From contig JASAND010022965.1 in assembly GCA_030248195.1 (NCBI GenBank), positions 1 to 64,000 of the forward strand: 64,000 bases of DNA, in the 5' to 3' direction. The position numbers were made by a program, and so were the translations under genes. Below are positions 1 to 10,936 of the stretch, piece after piece. Numbering within the stretch: position 1 is the first letter of the stretch; the number at the start of each line of letters is the position of its first letter. The notes beneath the pieces were generated by a model. That model was given only the letters and a program-made list of their open reading frames with translations. It ran no database searches and was not told the origin of the DNA. This DNA comes from Trissonchulus latispiculum (lineage: Eukaryota > Nematoda > Enoplea > Enoplida > Ironidae).

Positions 1-1534
1 TTTGGCCGCTTTACCTGAGCCAAACAGCCGATCCGCCGAAATGAGGTTTTTACCGGCTAGCACAAAATTGCCAAGTCCAAATGCAATTTTGAGCTGTTCA
101 CGTGGAAGAACGCATTAAACTTGCTATGTGGATGACTTTTGAGCAACAAAGAACCATTTTTGGGAGTTTGGCAGCAAAAGCAAAATTGGTTTTTCCCCAC
201 CTCTTGGTTTTTTCCCCATTTTGTAGAAATTCTGCTGGCAGCTTGCCAAGCGTCGCAGGAAGGTGAGACCGACATTTTTGGAAAGAGCACATGTTGTTCT
301 CATAGAAAGTATATATTTGTTTGTCTAAGTTTTTGACCGAAAAATTTTTTACCCCCCCAAAATCAATTTTTTCGGACCCCACCTCACCTCAAACGGCTGA
401 CCCCCCCCCCCCGAATTTCGGCTACCTCCTCCCCCAACATTTTCTCAAGGTACACCTATGCCCGCCCCCTTCCCTTATGTTTCGAAAAAAATTTTTGTCT
501 CCGATTTGGATGAGAAGGTGCCCCTAGAGGTAAATCGAGGTCGGTGATTTCAAAAAACGAATAAAGTGATCGATTCGATCAATCGATCGATCAGTCGAAT
601 CGATCGATCATAATCGATCAACAAATTTTTGTCTTCGATTTTCGCGAAAAGTCGCCTATAGGGTAAATCGGGTGCGCTGATTCCGAATCTGCAGTCTAAA
701 ATTCGATCAGACTAGACTATACGACAATACGAATATGCGACTTATACGAAAATCGGAGACAATACAAATGATCGATTTTGATCGATCGATTCTACTGATC
801 GATCGATTGATCGGATCGATCTCTCGATTCGATTTTTGAAATCAGCGACCTCGATTTACCCTAGGGGCACCTTCTCTTCCAAATCGGAGACAAAAAATTT
901 TTTTCGAAACATAAGGGGGGGACCATAGGTGTAACGGGGATTTGGGTTGGGGGGGGGCCCCTCCCCCGGAATTTTGGGGGGGCCCCTTTTTAGACCCCCC
1001 CACGACCCCCCCCCAAAAATTTTTCTGTTTTTATGTCAAAAACCGCATTTTCAGCCATTGCTAATGAATGCCGAAAAACATTCAACTATGAAGTAATTTT
1101 GACATTAGACAGGGGTTTTAAACTCGAAAACTTGATTGCCAACAAGTGTCTAAGTCTAAAATAAGGTCAATATTGAGCCAGAAAGTCCATAAAACCGTTA
1201 AAAACGTGTATTTCTCGCAATAATAAACACTAAGTCAAAAATTTGGACTTTTTAGAAAAATTTTGCAGAATTTACCCTGAAAATACCCAATTTTTGCCCA
1301 ATTTTTCGCCCCGTCGGCGCGACAACCCCCCCCCCCCCCCGTGGGGGGGGGGGGCCGGGGCCCCCAAAAATTTTGGGGGGGGGGTTGTAAAAATGGCTGG
1401 GGGGGTTACCCCCCCCCCAATTACACCTATGGGGGGGACCAAGGCAAAATTTTTGTCCCCCCCATCTTCATAAGTGCCAGTTTCCTTTGGGGGGGGGGGG
1501 GTTGGGGGGATATCCCCCCAAATTTTTGACCAAA
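1..1534. repeat. Direct repeat block, left copy (1.5 kb)
   Basis: This block is nearly identical to 4886-6424, starting TTTGGCCGCTTTACCTGAGC in both. It continues through a TCGA-rich foldback and several C/G homopolymer tracts until the copies diverge after TTTGACCAAA. Differences are scattered substitutions and homopolymer length changes. The left end may lie outside the window. No credible gene is inside; open frames here are short and shared between copies only because the DNA is repeated. Confidence 0.9.
471..925. repeat. TCGA-rich foldback palindrome
   Basis: The left arm begins with CTTATGTTTCG and GTCTCCGATTTGG. It runs through GGTGCCCCTAG, a GATTTCAAAAAACG stretch and many GATCGATC units. 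The right arm is the reverse complement, with GATCGATC units, TTTTTGAAATCAGCGACC, CTAGGGGCACC, CCAAATCGGAGAC and CGAAACATAAG. A second copy is at about 5356-5812. The inner arms carry the TCTTCGATTTTCGCGAAAAG / CCTATAGGG motif, which relates it to the foldbacks at 22.1-23.5, 29.3-29.9 and 51.2-51.4 kb. Confidence 0.8.
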
Positions 1535-1535
1535 G

Positions 1536-1980
1536 CCAGTGGTCACTGAGGCCCATAGGCCACAGTGACCACTGGTGACTCCCATCGGTTTCTGCAATAT
1601 GCCCATTGAAACGAGTGTAGTCGATTTACTATATATGCCCCCAACCAAAAAGCTGAAAAAGGCTGTTTTAAGGGGTTTGACCACTGGTCAGTGGGCCCCG
1701 TAGGCCGTAGTGACCACTGGCCACTCCCATCGGTTTCGGCAATATGCCCATTGAAACGAGCGTAGTCGATTTACTATATGTGCCCCCAACTAAAACCCCG
1801 AAAAATGCTGTTTATGGTGAGTTTTCCCTACTTTGACCCTGGGCGAGGAACCACGGGAGCCATACTGACCAGTGGTCACTTCGGGCGGTATCGGAAGTAT
1901 GCTCATCGTTTTCAGCGACCCCGATTTGCTATATATGGGTACCAACCCAAGGCCGAAAAACGCCATTTTTAGTAACTTTT
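1536..1980. repeat. Three diverged tandem units of about 150 bp
   Basis: Each unit holds a CAGTGGTCACT-type short inverted repeat, then a form of CAATATGCCCATTGAAACGA and then GATTTACTATATATG. The first two units (about 1536-1680 and 1681-1830) are close; the third (about 1831-1980) is more diverged. No coding signal was found. Confidence 0.7.
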
Positions 1981-2149
1981 AAGCCATTTTCTAGTAAAAG
2001 TGGGACTTAAAAACTTTTCGCCCAAACAGGCCAAAAAAATGCAAAGTTTGGGCCCATCTCCTGAAAGCTCCAGAGCGAAATTAAAAAATCCCCCTCGTCA
2101 CATTTTGCGCATAGTCCGAAATATTCAAATAAAACAAGCCAAACCGATC

Positions 2150-2360
2150 TACAGTACAGCTCATTTCAAAGTGCGTTTGAGGCGAAGTCTCAAATCTGGC
2201 GAAATGTCGCGAAATTGGCGACATTTCGCTTCAAAATTCGCGAAATCTCCCAAAATCTTAGAGAAATGTCGCCAAAAATTAACGACATTTCGCGAAAAAT
2301 GTAGCGTAATTTGCTTTTGCGACATCGCTTCAAACTCACTTTGAAATGAGCTGTACTGTA
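2150..2360. mobile_element. 211-bp MITE with TACAGTACAGCTC termini
   Basis: The terminal inverted repeats are TACAGTACAGCTCATTTCAA at the left and its reverse complement ending GAGCTGTACTGTA at the right. The interior has several copies of GCGAAATGTCGC-like motifs. The first bases match the termini of the long-TIR element at 24361-25351 (TACAGTGCAGCTCG), so the two probably share a transposase. No TSD is evident here. Confidence 0.75.
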
Positions 2361-2505
2361 GCTGCTAACCTGTGAAAAAAAGTCGATCACAACCGAAGTG
2401 CCAAAATAGCGAAAGTCCGACTTTAGGGCCTTGGCACAGAGCCAAATTTGGCAGTGTGCCAAAATGACCAAAAAAGGTTGCATGGGAGGACCGTGCCTAC
2501 CAACA

Positions 2506-2917
2506 GGCGCGTAGCCGGGGGGGGGATGGGGGGGAATTCCCCCCCCGAAATTGTGTTGCCCCCCAGGAATTTTTTCCTGCCACGTGTGTAAACGCCTATT
2601 TTTCAAAAAATTTTCGCGCCTTCGGCGCGAAATATGTGCATTATATCATTATAATAAACTAAAACACTAAACTAAGCACTAAAAAATGAGTACCAATTAC
2701 CCTATTTGGTCTACTTTGACCACTTTCTGCATTATTTACGTGCATGAACAAGCACTGCGCCTTAAATATTATTGTAATTTCAACGAATGCTCTGTAAGAA
2801 TTCCAAGAAGGTCACGAAATAGAAAAATTTCTCAGCTTCTGGTGGGCTCCGCCCCCCAGACCCCCCGGAACAATTTTGCATTCCCCCCCCCGAAATTTTT
2901 TTCTGGCTACGCTAGTG
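2506..2917. mobile_element. hAT-like MITE with exact 8-bp TSD
   Basis: It is flanked by TACCAACA at 2498-2505 and 2918-2925. The termini are inverted (GCGTAGCC at the left, GGCTACGC at the right) and are followed by long G or C runs. The 8-bp TSD and short TIR fit the hAT superfamily. No transposase is present. Confidence 0.8.
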
Positions 2918-3207
2918 TACCAACATATAGGATCAAAATGCCCATATCGTTCCAACACTGCGCTGACATAAGCACTTCCGAAAAGCGTTATTAACCGAGA
3001 AAAAAACAAACGCACGGTAACTCCCGACTAGTGCAAAATTTCGAAGTTCGGAATTTTAACCAAAAGTATGGTGGTACTTATATATAGTACTGCTCGAGTA
3101 CTTTACGATGGTAACATTTTTACCCCTCCCGGACCTTTAATTAGCTGGCACCAGGCCAACACTGTCTCCAGGGGGCCGCGCAGACGCCTTTATACCCATA
3201 TTATATA

Positions 3208-3236
3208 TGTAGGGGCGCTAGCGCGCCCCTACATAA
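3208..3236. repeat. Near-perfect short hairpin
   Basis: The stem ATGTAGGGGCG...CGCCCCTACAT folds around a CTAGCG centre. A second small inverted repeat follows (TTTTTTGTTAAA and its complement). The surrounding 3000-3650 has no gene. Confidence 0.6.
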
Positions 3237-3850
3237 TATGTGATTTTTTGTTAAAGGTTTAACAAAAAATCACCGGTTAACAAAAAAATCAGTGGCGGAT
3301 CGGATCCAGAGAGCAGCTAGCAACGCTTTCTCATCAGTTTTGGATTGAGCGCACTATATAACGTATTTAAAAGCCAAAACCGCTAACCTAGTGTTCCAAT
3401 TTGAACAACTGACCACGCCGAAGGCTTAGTGGTCACTGATGGGCCCCGGCAGCATCCAGTATGAGGTCCTGGTGGCTCTAAACTGCTCTTTTAAGGGCTA
3501 AAACGCTTTTTCGGGTTTGTGCGTGATTACGTATAACTGATTCCAGGCATTTTGGCAGAGAACCTTAGGACTTCGTATATTGGTGGGGTATGACGTGACC
3601 CCTGGCGGACCTTATCCCGACCCTCCAGCTACCAAATGGACAATCCGAACTGGCTTTTCCTACATGGGGGGTGGAGGGCACCCCTCACTTGCTAAGTCGG
3701 TACCGACTTGACCCTCCCGACAGCAAAGTGGAACCAGCCCAGCAAAAAAGTTTTCAAAAATTTTTCAACTTCTGGGGTGCTTCGCCCCAGCCCCCCCCAA
3801 CTTTTTTGGTCCGCCCCCCGCGAAAAAATTTTCTATGTGCGCCACTGCCC

Positions 3851-4115
3851 ACCACAGCACTCTACAGCCACTTTGAGCATGCAGTTCTATGACAAAAGTT
3901 GCTCAGCTCGCTTAGGGCTTTCATTTGGTGCCAAATTTGACCAATTTTGAAAAATTTCATTTTTGACCGAAAATCGCCTAAGTCCCCATCCCACCACACC
4001 ACAGCACTCTACAGCCACTTTGAGCATGCAGTTCTATGACAAAAGTTGTTCAGCTCACTTAGGGCTTTCATTTGGTATCAAATTTGACCACTTTTGAAAA
4101 ATTTTATTTTTGACC
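3851..4115. repeat. Tandem duplication, period 147 bp
   Basis: The unit starting ACCACAGCACTCTACAGCCA at 3851 is repeated from 3998 with a few substitutions. It covers the ATGCAGTTCTATGACAAAAG and AGGGCTTTCATTTGGT stretches. It is non-coding. Confidence 0.85.
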
Positions 4116-4119
4116 ACTT

Positions 4120-4885
4120 GACCCCCTAGCCGATTTATATATATACCCTTCAAACGGCAAACTGGAACCAGCCCAGCAATATAGGCACGTCGGACGGCAA
4201 AACGGACTCCGGGAATGAGCTGGAGAGGCGATGCACAGTCCTATATGGTGTTCTTGTAAGTCGGTACCAGGGATTTTTTCAAAATCGGACCTGTGTAAAT
4301 CTTGTGTAAATTTAAATTTCAGTGTGTATTTTTGTTTGAAGCTGTGTAAAATCTAAAAGCGTTGTTTTTCAGATATAGAGGTCGGGGAAAAAAACCAGGG
4401 TAGTCACTTTTTGGACTCTGCAGAACTAACCAGTGGAGCAATCCGGCTATAAATTATTTTCTTATCAAGCCCTGTCTAGACTGTCATTTTGGTATATAAA
4501 TCGCCTCTCTAGGTCCTGTCGTTAATTAGTAATTAACGGTTAATTAGCCGGGGTAAAAAAACCAATGGCGGGGAAAAAACCAACCGGTGGGAAAAAACCA
4601 ACCCCAGTATTCGGTCAGGGTAAATCATATTAGCGATTTTATGCATGCAACAGGTTAAATCGGCGTCTCTGACTTCATATCTGCACTTATTTTTGCGATA
4701 TGCCGTAAAATAAGTGAGAAAATCAAACATCAATATTTGCAGCATCAACTGGCTAGGTTTCATCAAATTTGTCAGTTTCTATGTTAAAATGCAAAAATTT
4801 GTAAATCTTTCGAAATTCGATGAAATAAATTAAAATAAACGTTGTTTCAGTGTTTTTTCGCGTATTTCTTTGTCCCAGAGTACTT
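4120..4885. other. Stretch without recognisable genes
   Basis: This contains a triplicated GGGGAAAAAACCAA-like stretch at about 4550-4605 and otherwise AT-rich sequence up to the second copy of the 1.5-kb block. I see no exon or RNA gene. Confidence 0.5.
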
Positions 4886-6424
4886 TTTGGCCGCTTTACC
4901 TGAGCCAAACAGCCGATCCGCCGAAATGAGGTTTTTACCGGCTAGCACAAAATTGCCAAGTCCAAATGCAATTTTGAGCTGTTCACGTGGAAGAACGCAT
5001 TAAACTTGCTATGTGGATGACTTTTGAGCAACAAAGAACCATTTTTGGGAGTTTGGCAGCAAAAGCAAAAATTGGTTTTTCCCCACCTCTTGGTTTTTTC
5101 CCCATTTTGTAGAAATTCTGCTGGCAGCTTGCCAAGCGTCGCAGGAAGGTGAGACCGACATTTTTGGAAAGAGCACATGTTGTTCTCATAGAAAGTATAT
5201 ATTTGTTTGTCTAAGTTTTTGACCGAAAAATTTTTTACCCCCCCAAATTCAATTTTTTCGGACCCCACCCCACCTCAAAACGGCTGACCCCACCCACCCT
5301 AATTTCGGCTACCTCCTCCCCCAACATTTTCTCAAGGTACACCTATGCCCGCCCCTTCCCTTATGTTTCGAAAAAAATTTTTTGTCTCCGATTTGGATGA
5401 GAAGGTGCCCCTAGGGTAAATCGAGGTCGGTGATTTCAAAAATCGAATCAAGTGATCGATTCGATCAATCGATCGATCAGTAGAATCGATCGATCATAAT
5501 CGATCAACAAATTTTTTGTCTTCGATTTTCGCGAAAAGTCGCCTATAGGGTAATTCGGGTGCGCTGATTCCGAATCTGCAGTCTAAAATTCGATCAGAAT
5601 AGAATATACGAAAATACGAATATGCGACTTATACGAAAATCGGAGACAATACAATTGATCGATTTTGATCGATCGATTCTACTGATCGATCGATTGATCG
5701 GATCGATCTCTCGATTCGATTTTTGAAATCAGCGACCTCGATTTACCCTAGGGGCACCTTCTCTTCCAAATCGGAGACAAAAAATTTTTTTCGAAACATA
5801 AGGGGGGGACCATAGGTGTAACGGGGATTTGGGTTGGGGGGGGGGGCCCCTCCCCCGGCATTTTGGGGGGGCCCCTTTTTAGACCCCCCCACGACCCCCC
5901 CCCCAAAAATTTTTCTGTTTTTATGTCAAAAACCGCATTTTCAGCCATTGCTAATGAATGCCGAAAAACATTCAACTATGAAGTAATTTTGACATTAGAC
6001 AGGGGTTTTAAACTCGAAAACTTGATTGCCAACAAGTGTCTAAGTCTAAAATAAGGTCAATATTGAGCCAGAAAGTCCATAAAACCGTTAAAAACGTGTA
6101 TTTCTCGCAATAATAAACACTAAGTCAAAAATTTGGACTTTTTAGAAAAATTTTGCAGAATTTACCCTGAAAATACCCAATTTTTGCCCAATTTTTCGCG
6201 CCGTCGGCGCGACTACCCCCCCCCCCCCCAGGTGGGGGGGGGGCGGGGGCCCCCAAAAATTTTGGGGGGGGGGTTGTAAAAATGGCTGGGGGGGGTTACC
6301 CCCCCCCCAATTACACCTATGGGGGGGACCAAGGCAAAATTTTTGTCCCCCCCATCTTCATAAGTGCCAGTTTCCTTTGGGGGGGGGGGGGGTTGGGGGG
6401 ATATCCCCCCAAAATTTTGACCAA
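4886..6424. repeat. Direct repeat block, right copy (1.5 kb)
   Basis: Second copy of 1-1534. It includes the same foldback (about 5356-5812) and the same C/G homopolymer cluster (about 6215-6395). Small differences in run lengths are typical of slippage. Confidence 0.9.
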
Positions 6425-7264
6425 AATTACCCCCAATTTATAGCCAAAAGTTGGGGGGAGGGTAAGTCAAAAAATCTGGGGGGAGGGGGTAAATTTGGTC
6501 AAAAATTTGGGGGGGGAGACTACCCCCCACGATTTTTGGACCCAAAAAGTTAGCTAAATTTGGCCGAAAAATCGTCATTTTTTGAAACATTTTTCTAAAA
6601 TTTTGACCTAAAATCGCGTTAAAACGATGCAAAAACACCTAAAACGTTAAGAACAAGCCTTATTTTGATGAAAAAAGGGCTAAATTACAGAAATTTTTGC
6701 ATGTTTTGGCCATTTTTTCGAAATTTCTGAGGTCCGAATTCTAGGGGGGGGGTACCCCCATCACATTTCAGAGGTCGGCCAAGATTTACCCCCCCCCCCA
6801 GCCCAGACCCAAAGTTCCAGGGAAACTATGCTTATGGTCACCCCCCGGCATAGTTTCCTTTGTGGGGGGTATCCCCCCCAAATTTTCGACCAACGTTACC
6901 CCCCCCCCAGATTTTTTGACTTACCTCCCCCAACTTTTTTTAGTTACCCTTAACTTACCCCCCGAACCCCCCAACGATTTTTGGACCCAAAAAGTTAGCT
7001 AAATTTGGCCGAAAAATGGTCATTGGCCCCCCTTGGCAGTTGGCGCCCCCACTCTCTTCTTAGAACGTCAAAAAAAACAACAACGCCAAAATTTTTAGTT
7101 TAGCAGCGTTTTTTCATCAAAACAAGGTTCACTCTAGGAGAAATTTTCTATCCAAATATATCTAACTTTTGGGCTGGGCTTCAATACGTTCAGGGGGTCG
7201 GCCTTTTGAAAATCAAAAATTCAAATTCTAATTCTAAGACGACTCAGATTCCATTCAAGTAGTC
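6425..7264. repeat. C/G homopolymer-rich repeat region
   Basis: Two related segments (about 6505-6580 and 6960-7025) share CGATTTTTGGACCCAAAAAG and TTAGCTAAATTTGGCCGAAA. They are joined by G- and C-run sequence in both orientations. No gene is visible. Confidence 0.6.
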
Positions 7265-7597
7265 CGGTCTATTAAAGCAAAATTAGTCCGGACAGTTAGT
7301 TTTTGTCCGGACTAGATTTCCATACATTTGTCCGGACAAAAGTTAGTCTCAGGCATGTCTGAGACTAAAAATGTTAGTCTCAGAAATGTCTCAGACTAAA
7401 AAAAATTAGTCTCAGAAATGTCTCAGACTAAAAAAAATTAGTCTCAGAAATGTCTCAGACTAAGGATTTTGGTTGTCCGGACTATTTGTCTGGACATTTG
7501 TCCTGACAAAAATTAGTCTGAGAAGTGTCTGAGACAAAATGCTATTAGTCTCAGACACTTCTCAGACTAATTTTTCGCTAGTCCGGACTCGCTCTAC
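7265..7597. mobile_element. Foldback element of AGTCCGG and GTCTCAGA inverted motifs
   Basis: The outer parts carry TAGTCCGG / GTCCGGACTAG. The middle has repeated perfect hairpins TTAGTCTCAGAAATGTCTCA followed by GACTAA. It abuts the 3' end of the gag-protease frame at about 7598 and supplies that frame's stop codon, so it inserted into or replaced the retrotransposon's pol region. Confidence 0.7.
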
Positions 7598-8810
7598 ATT
7601 CCACGGCGAGTTGAACTTGACGGACCCATAAACTAACCTTGGCGGATTTGCCACTGAAGCTAACCGTTGTCGTGATTATATTGTTTACGTGGTTAAGGAC
7701 TTGTTTGTAGTAACTGAGCAGCTTCGTGTTCCTTGGAACGGGCTGTCGAGGTAACTGTTGAAGATGTTCTTGACAAAATGTCTCCTGGATAGTCGACACA
7801 TCAGAACCGGAATCCACTTCAAAGCGGTGTGGCATTTTCTCTTGGCCATTCCAGAGGTTTGCCATGCAAACGAACTTACGCATGGAGCCAGTGTTGGTCA
7901 CAGCGACATCATTAACTGAAAGGGTAACGGCTTGTAGAGCACTTTCTGAGGAGGAATCATCAGTTTCGGCGCTGAGTTCCTTGATCTGCTTCGAACGACA
8001 GCAACCGGCCCAGTGGCCGGGTTTATTACATCGGCGACACGTGGCGTTACGTGCCGGACAGGGCTCTTGTCTTCCGTGGCTCCGGCCACAGCGATAGCAT
8101 TTTGTAGACGTACCTCCAGAATATGAAGAACTTGGTTTTGAGGGTTTTGCTTTAGTACTAGCCGGAGGGTTGTACCCTGTTCTTGAGGAGACTCGAGTAT
8201 CAGGTTTTGACCTTTGCTGCGTGAGTTTATGGACGCTTTGAGACTGCTGTTGTAGATGGTGAGAAGCTTCTCGAGCTGATTCTTCCGCCTTCATGAGGGT
8301 GAGGAAACGGTCAAAATTAATTTGAGGCTCTGCAAGGAGTCTTTCTTGAGTAGGTTTGTGATGACAACCAACCACAAGCATCGTGGCCAGTAGTTGTTGT
8401 TCGCAGTCGTGGCAAAAGGTGCAGTCTGCGGCTAACGTACGGAGGGCAGCAAGGTAATCAGAGGTAGTTTCGGCACTAGATTGCCTACGGTTGAAAAAAT
8501 CGAATTGCGCTCGGACTGGGCTTACTGGAACTTGGAATTGGGCAGTGACGGCTTCGGAAAATTCCGCATAAGATACCCCATTTATGCGGTGGATCAGGGG
8601 ATTTGACTGGAATATGCGCATGCCCTCGGACCCGAGGTTAAGGAGGAGTATATTGTTCTTTTCAATGTCTCTCAAGGGCTGCGCACGGTCTATATTCTGT
8701 AGAGTGAGCCAACCACCGAATATGGTAAACCATGTCCGAAATTCCTGTTGAGGGCCGCTTGAATCTTCCCAAAATGGTTTGGGATTAGGCAAGCGGAGTG
8801 GCATTATCAA
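7578..8810 (-). CDS. Ty3/Gypsy-like Gag with start of protease, truncated
   Basis: The 410-residue frame reads as a retrotransposon Gag followed by an aspartic protease start. The capsid-like part covers about residues 1-190. A basic linker leads to two zinc knuckles at about residues 236-270: CYRCGRSHGRQEPC and CRRCNKPGHWAGCC. The protease active-site motif VDSGSDVST follows at about residue 335. Gag packages RNA, and the protease would mature the polyprotein. The frame stops in foreign sequence: the last residues come from the AGTCCGG foldback at 7265-7597, so reverse transcriptase, RNase H and integrase are missing. No LTR or primer-binding site was recognised in the 130 bp upstream of the start. 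It is a truncated copy, probably non-functional. The Ty3/Gypsy assignment is from the overall pattern; Pao/BEL is less likely. Confidence 0.8.
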   Translation of the reverse strand: MIMPLRLPNPKPFWEDSSGPQQEFRTWFTIFGGWLTLQNIDRAQPLRDIEKNNILLLNLGSEGMRIFQSNPLIHRINGVSYAEFSEAVTAQFQVPVSPVRAQFDFFNRRQSSAETTSDYLAALRTLAADCTFCHDCEQQLLATMLVVGCHHKPTQERLLAEPQINFDRFLTLMKAEESAREASHHLQQQSQSVHKLTQQRSKPDTRVSSRTGYNPPASTKAKPSKPSSSYSGGTSTKCYRCGRSHGRQEPCPARNATCRRCNKPGHWAGCCRSKQIKELSAETDDSSSESALQAVTLSVNDVAVTNTGSMRKFVCMANLWNGQEKMPHRFEVDSGSDVSTIQETFCQEHLQQLPRQPVPRNTKLLSYYKQVLNHVNNIITTTVSFSGKSAKVSLWVRQVQLAVECRASPD

Positions 8811-8940
8811 TGGTTCAATTGATCTGCTGCTACTTCAAGCAACAGGTTAAGATTGTTCAACAGATCATATGTATACTTATATATAACATATAGCAGTAGT
8901 TCGGATCTTAAGTGACTCTTAACTTTTATAACATTAAGCT
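8811..8940. other. Short junction between Gag frame and capsid-like genes
   Basis: 130 bp AT-rich spacer. It would have to contain the retrotransposon leader and the boundary with the Polinton-like block, but no LTR end, TSD or promoter was recognised. Confidence 0.4.
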
Positions 8941-9393
8941 TCATATCACATCTCTGTCATCCTCAAAACTGAATTTCTGAGAATCGAAACCAAGCATGCG
9001 TATAATGGAAGGAGCGAATTGGACAAACGCGAAGTTAGGGCTTTCAATGTGTTCAAGATTCTCGTATAAGTCTAGGTAGACCCGATCTTGTTCCTGATCA
9101 TAGACGAAACGCATAGCCGGTGATTCCTGACGCTCATTTGGAATGGATTGAATGGTAAGGTTGATGGTGTTTATCAGGTTATGAAGGTTATAATACCTCC
9201 GCCTGGGTATATTATCAGCTGCTCTCCCGTTCGCCTCATATAGGACTATGCTGAAAGTGTCTGCACCAATGGCTTTCCACGTGTGAGGATAAATAAAGTC
9301 AAAAGTTTCAACAGACCATCTTCCATGTAGATGCAGACGGTGAGCCAGCTGATTTTCAAAGGTACCTTCTTTTCCGATAACATATACAATCAT
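8941..9393 (-). CDS. Polinton/Maverick capsid-like protein (second copy of the N-terminal domain)
   Basis: An intact 150-residue frame. Its GRWSVETFDFIYPHTW segment near residues 26-41 matches the signature of the F54H12.2-like family of Polinton/Maverick minor capsid proteins (hydrophobic-GEW-EVAL-YP-W pattern). Its ATG overlaps the TGA that ends the upstream penton-like frame, as in compact viral gene clusters. The rest (about residues 60-150) shows no motif I know. Polintons are large self-replicating DNA transposons related to adintoviruses. Only three to five of their usual genes are visible here, with no polymerase, integrase, ATPase or major capsid. The copy may be a remnant. The assignment rests on motif likeness and gene order. 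Confidence 0.55.
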   Translation of the reverse strand: MIVYVIGKEGTFENQLAHRLHLHGRWSVETFDFIYPHTWKAIGADTFSIVLYEANGRAADNIPRRRYYNLHNLINTINLTIQSIPNERQESPAMRFVYDQEQDRVYLDLYENLEHIESPNFAFVQFAPSIIRMLGFDSQKFSFEDDRDVI

Positions 9394-10152
9394 GTTCGCT
9401 TCCGGAAGTGCAACTTAGCAAGGACCTTTTCGTACTGAAAGTTTACCGCCACACCGTGATCATCCTTATACGTATTTCAATGTTATCAAACTCTTTTCTT
9501 AGCACTGGTATGTTATGTGGATTATTGTATATTCGATCAACGGTATCATTATGTATTCCTTTGATACTGACAACACGAATGATTGTTGGTATGGTATTTC
9601 CGATCATTTGAGGTCCAATCACAGTAGATGAAGACGGAATAGAGTCCACCTCTTAGGCCTGGTGCATTAGCGGCTGCTGCGTATCTAGTTGGTGAAACTG
9701 TCTTTTCCTTTGGTACGACCTTGGTATCTGAGTATCTAAGCATATACTTTAGCTATTTACTGAAATGTAACGCTTTAAAGTCTTGTTCTTCGTTTAGGGC
9801 AGCACGTTTAAGTTCAACACGTCTATGAAGTTCATCACAGGTAAGTTCGCAATTGATTTTGTTTGTTAAACTCAAGGGTATAGTTGATGGCATAGCATAA
9901 CTGGGATACTGAATCATAGTTGTTCAGTGGGATATGATTATAGAATGTTTTCTTGCCGACTGTCACTTCAAGCATTGCTTCATCTTTGTTTCCTACATTG
10001 AACCAGGTAACAGGATATCCAAGTACTATAAGTGCCACTTCCCATTCACCTTCAAGATCTATGCGGTGAGGAAGTTTCACTCGGAAATTGTGCAGTTTAT
10101 TCGTTGTATAGCGTGCTGCATTACTGGGTAGGTGTAGGTAAGCCGCTTCCAT
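9394..10152 (-). pseudogene. Polinton/Maverick penton-like minor capsid protein, frameshifted
   Basis: Three frames in order make one recognisable gene. The N-terminal part (10152-9835) has LEGEWEVALIVLGYPVTWFN, the hallmark of the F54H12.2-like family. The middle part (about 9710-9630) has RGGLYSVFIYCD. The C-terminal part has VIGPQMIGN and FDNIEIRIR, followed after another shift by the family's typical end. At least three frame changes lie near 9840, 9630 and 9455, so the gene is broken. The final stop overlaps the start of the next gene. In related elements this protein forms capsid vertices. Confidence in the family is good because several separated motifs occur in the right order. Confidence 0.7.
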
Positions 10153-10348
10153 GCATCAGCATCGTTGTGGCAGATGTAATACCTGTTGTATGTGGACGCG
10201 GCATTGGGGTTGGGCGGCCGCGGGGCAAATCACGTCTATGTAATAAAAGATATATAGTACTAACAAGGCGTGATTTACTCGGGATTAAAAAATCTCCGTT
10301 AGTCTATCCCGCAGTATTCGTCGCCTATAGTCTGCCTGTTTAAACAGT

Positions 10349-10459
10349 TTACTTTGATATCTGCTGGTAGTTTGACTTGAGAACATTGCTTGCTTCCTTC
10401 TCTAATGACCTAGAGTGCTCGTCAAAGTAGTCTTGCTTAATTAGTATTGAGTGTTCCAT
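10349..10459 (-). CDS. Small charged ORF between core-like and penton-like genes
   Basis: A 36-codon frame starting MEHSILIKQDYF. It sits between the small basic protein gene and the penton-like gene on the same strand. Some Polintons have a small gene in this slot, but I see no diagnostic motif. It may be a decayed remnant. Confidence 0.3.
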   Translation of the reverse strand: MEHSILIKQDYFDEHSRSLEKEASNVLKSNYQQISK

Positions 10460-10493
10460 TGTTGCCCCTTTTGCTCATTGATGCCAGTTTTTA

Positions 10494-10936
10494 TTATCTT
10501 ATGAGATTTCTCAGGAGAGCTGGTAAAAATCCTCCGTGTTGAAGGATGAGTTTTTCTTCTTCTTGAGACTGACTCGTTTCTTGCGTAGGGTTCTTGGGGC
10601 GTGTTTATATCTTGCTAGTCTGGCCCTCTCTTTACTGGATATCTTTACGTTGCCAGCGAGGATATTTTCTGCATAGTCACAAATAGCTTTAATGAGGTCG
10701 GAACTTACGTGAGCAATAATTGCTCTTTGCTTACGACTTTTGCAACGACACAATAGTCGCAATGTATCGACATTTCTTTCAAAACGATCCTTGGTCAGGT
10801 AACACTGACCGAATAGTACCAAGGCATGATGAAGTAATAGAGTTGAATCTGTGGTTTGCACCAGTTTGGTTAGGAGATCAATGGTGACGTAGTATTTGGA
10901 CTTGGCCTTGATAGCGCCCCGCTGGAATCTGGTCAT
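10494..10936 (-). pseudogene. Polinton/adintovirus small basic core-like (pX-like) protein, frameshifted
   Basis: The frame starts MTRFQRGAIKAK and has a helical Cys/Arg/Lys-rich middle with CRCKSRKQRAIIAHV, then a basic tail RKKRVSLKKKK. A frameshift in the A-run near 10555 ends this frame. The alternative frame gives the family's glycine-phenylalanine end (GGFLPALL) and stops at 10494-10496. This N-to-C pattern is shared by small basic proteins in Polintons and adintoviruses that are compared with adenovirus core proteins. Its start overlaps the stop of an upstream frame (ATGA). One slip in a homopolymer separates it from being intact, so either a young inactivation or an assembly error is possible. 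Confidence 0.65.
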
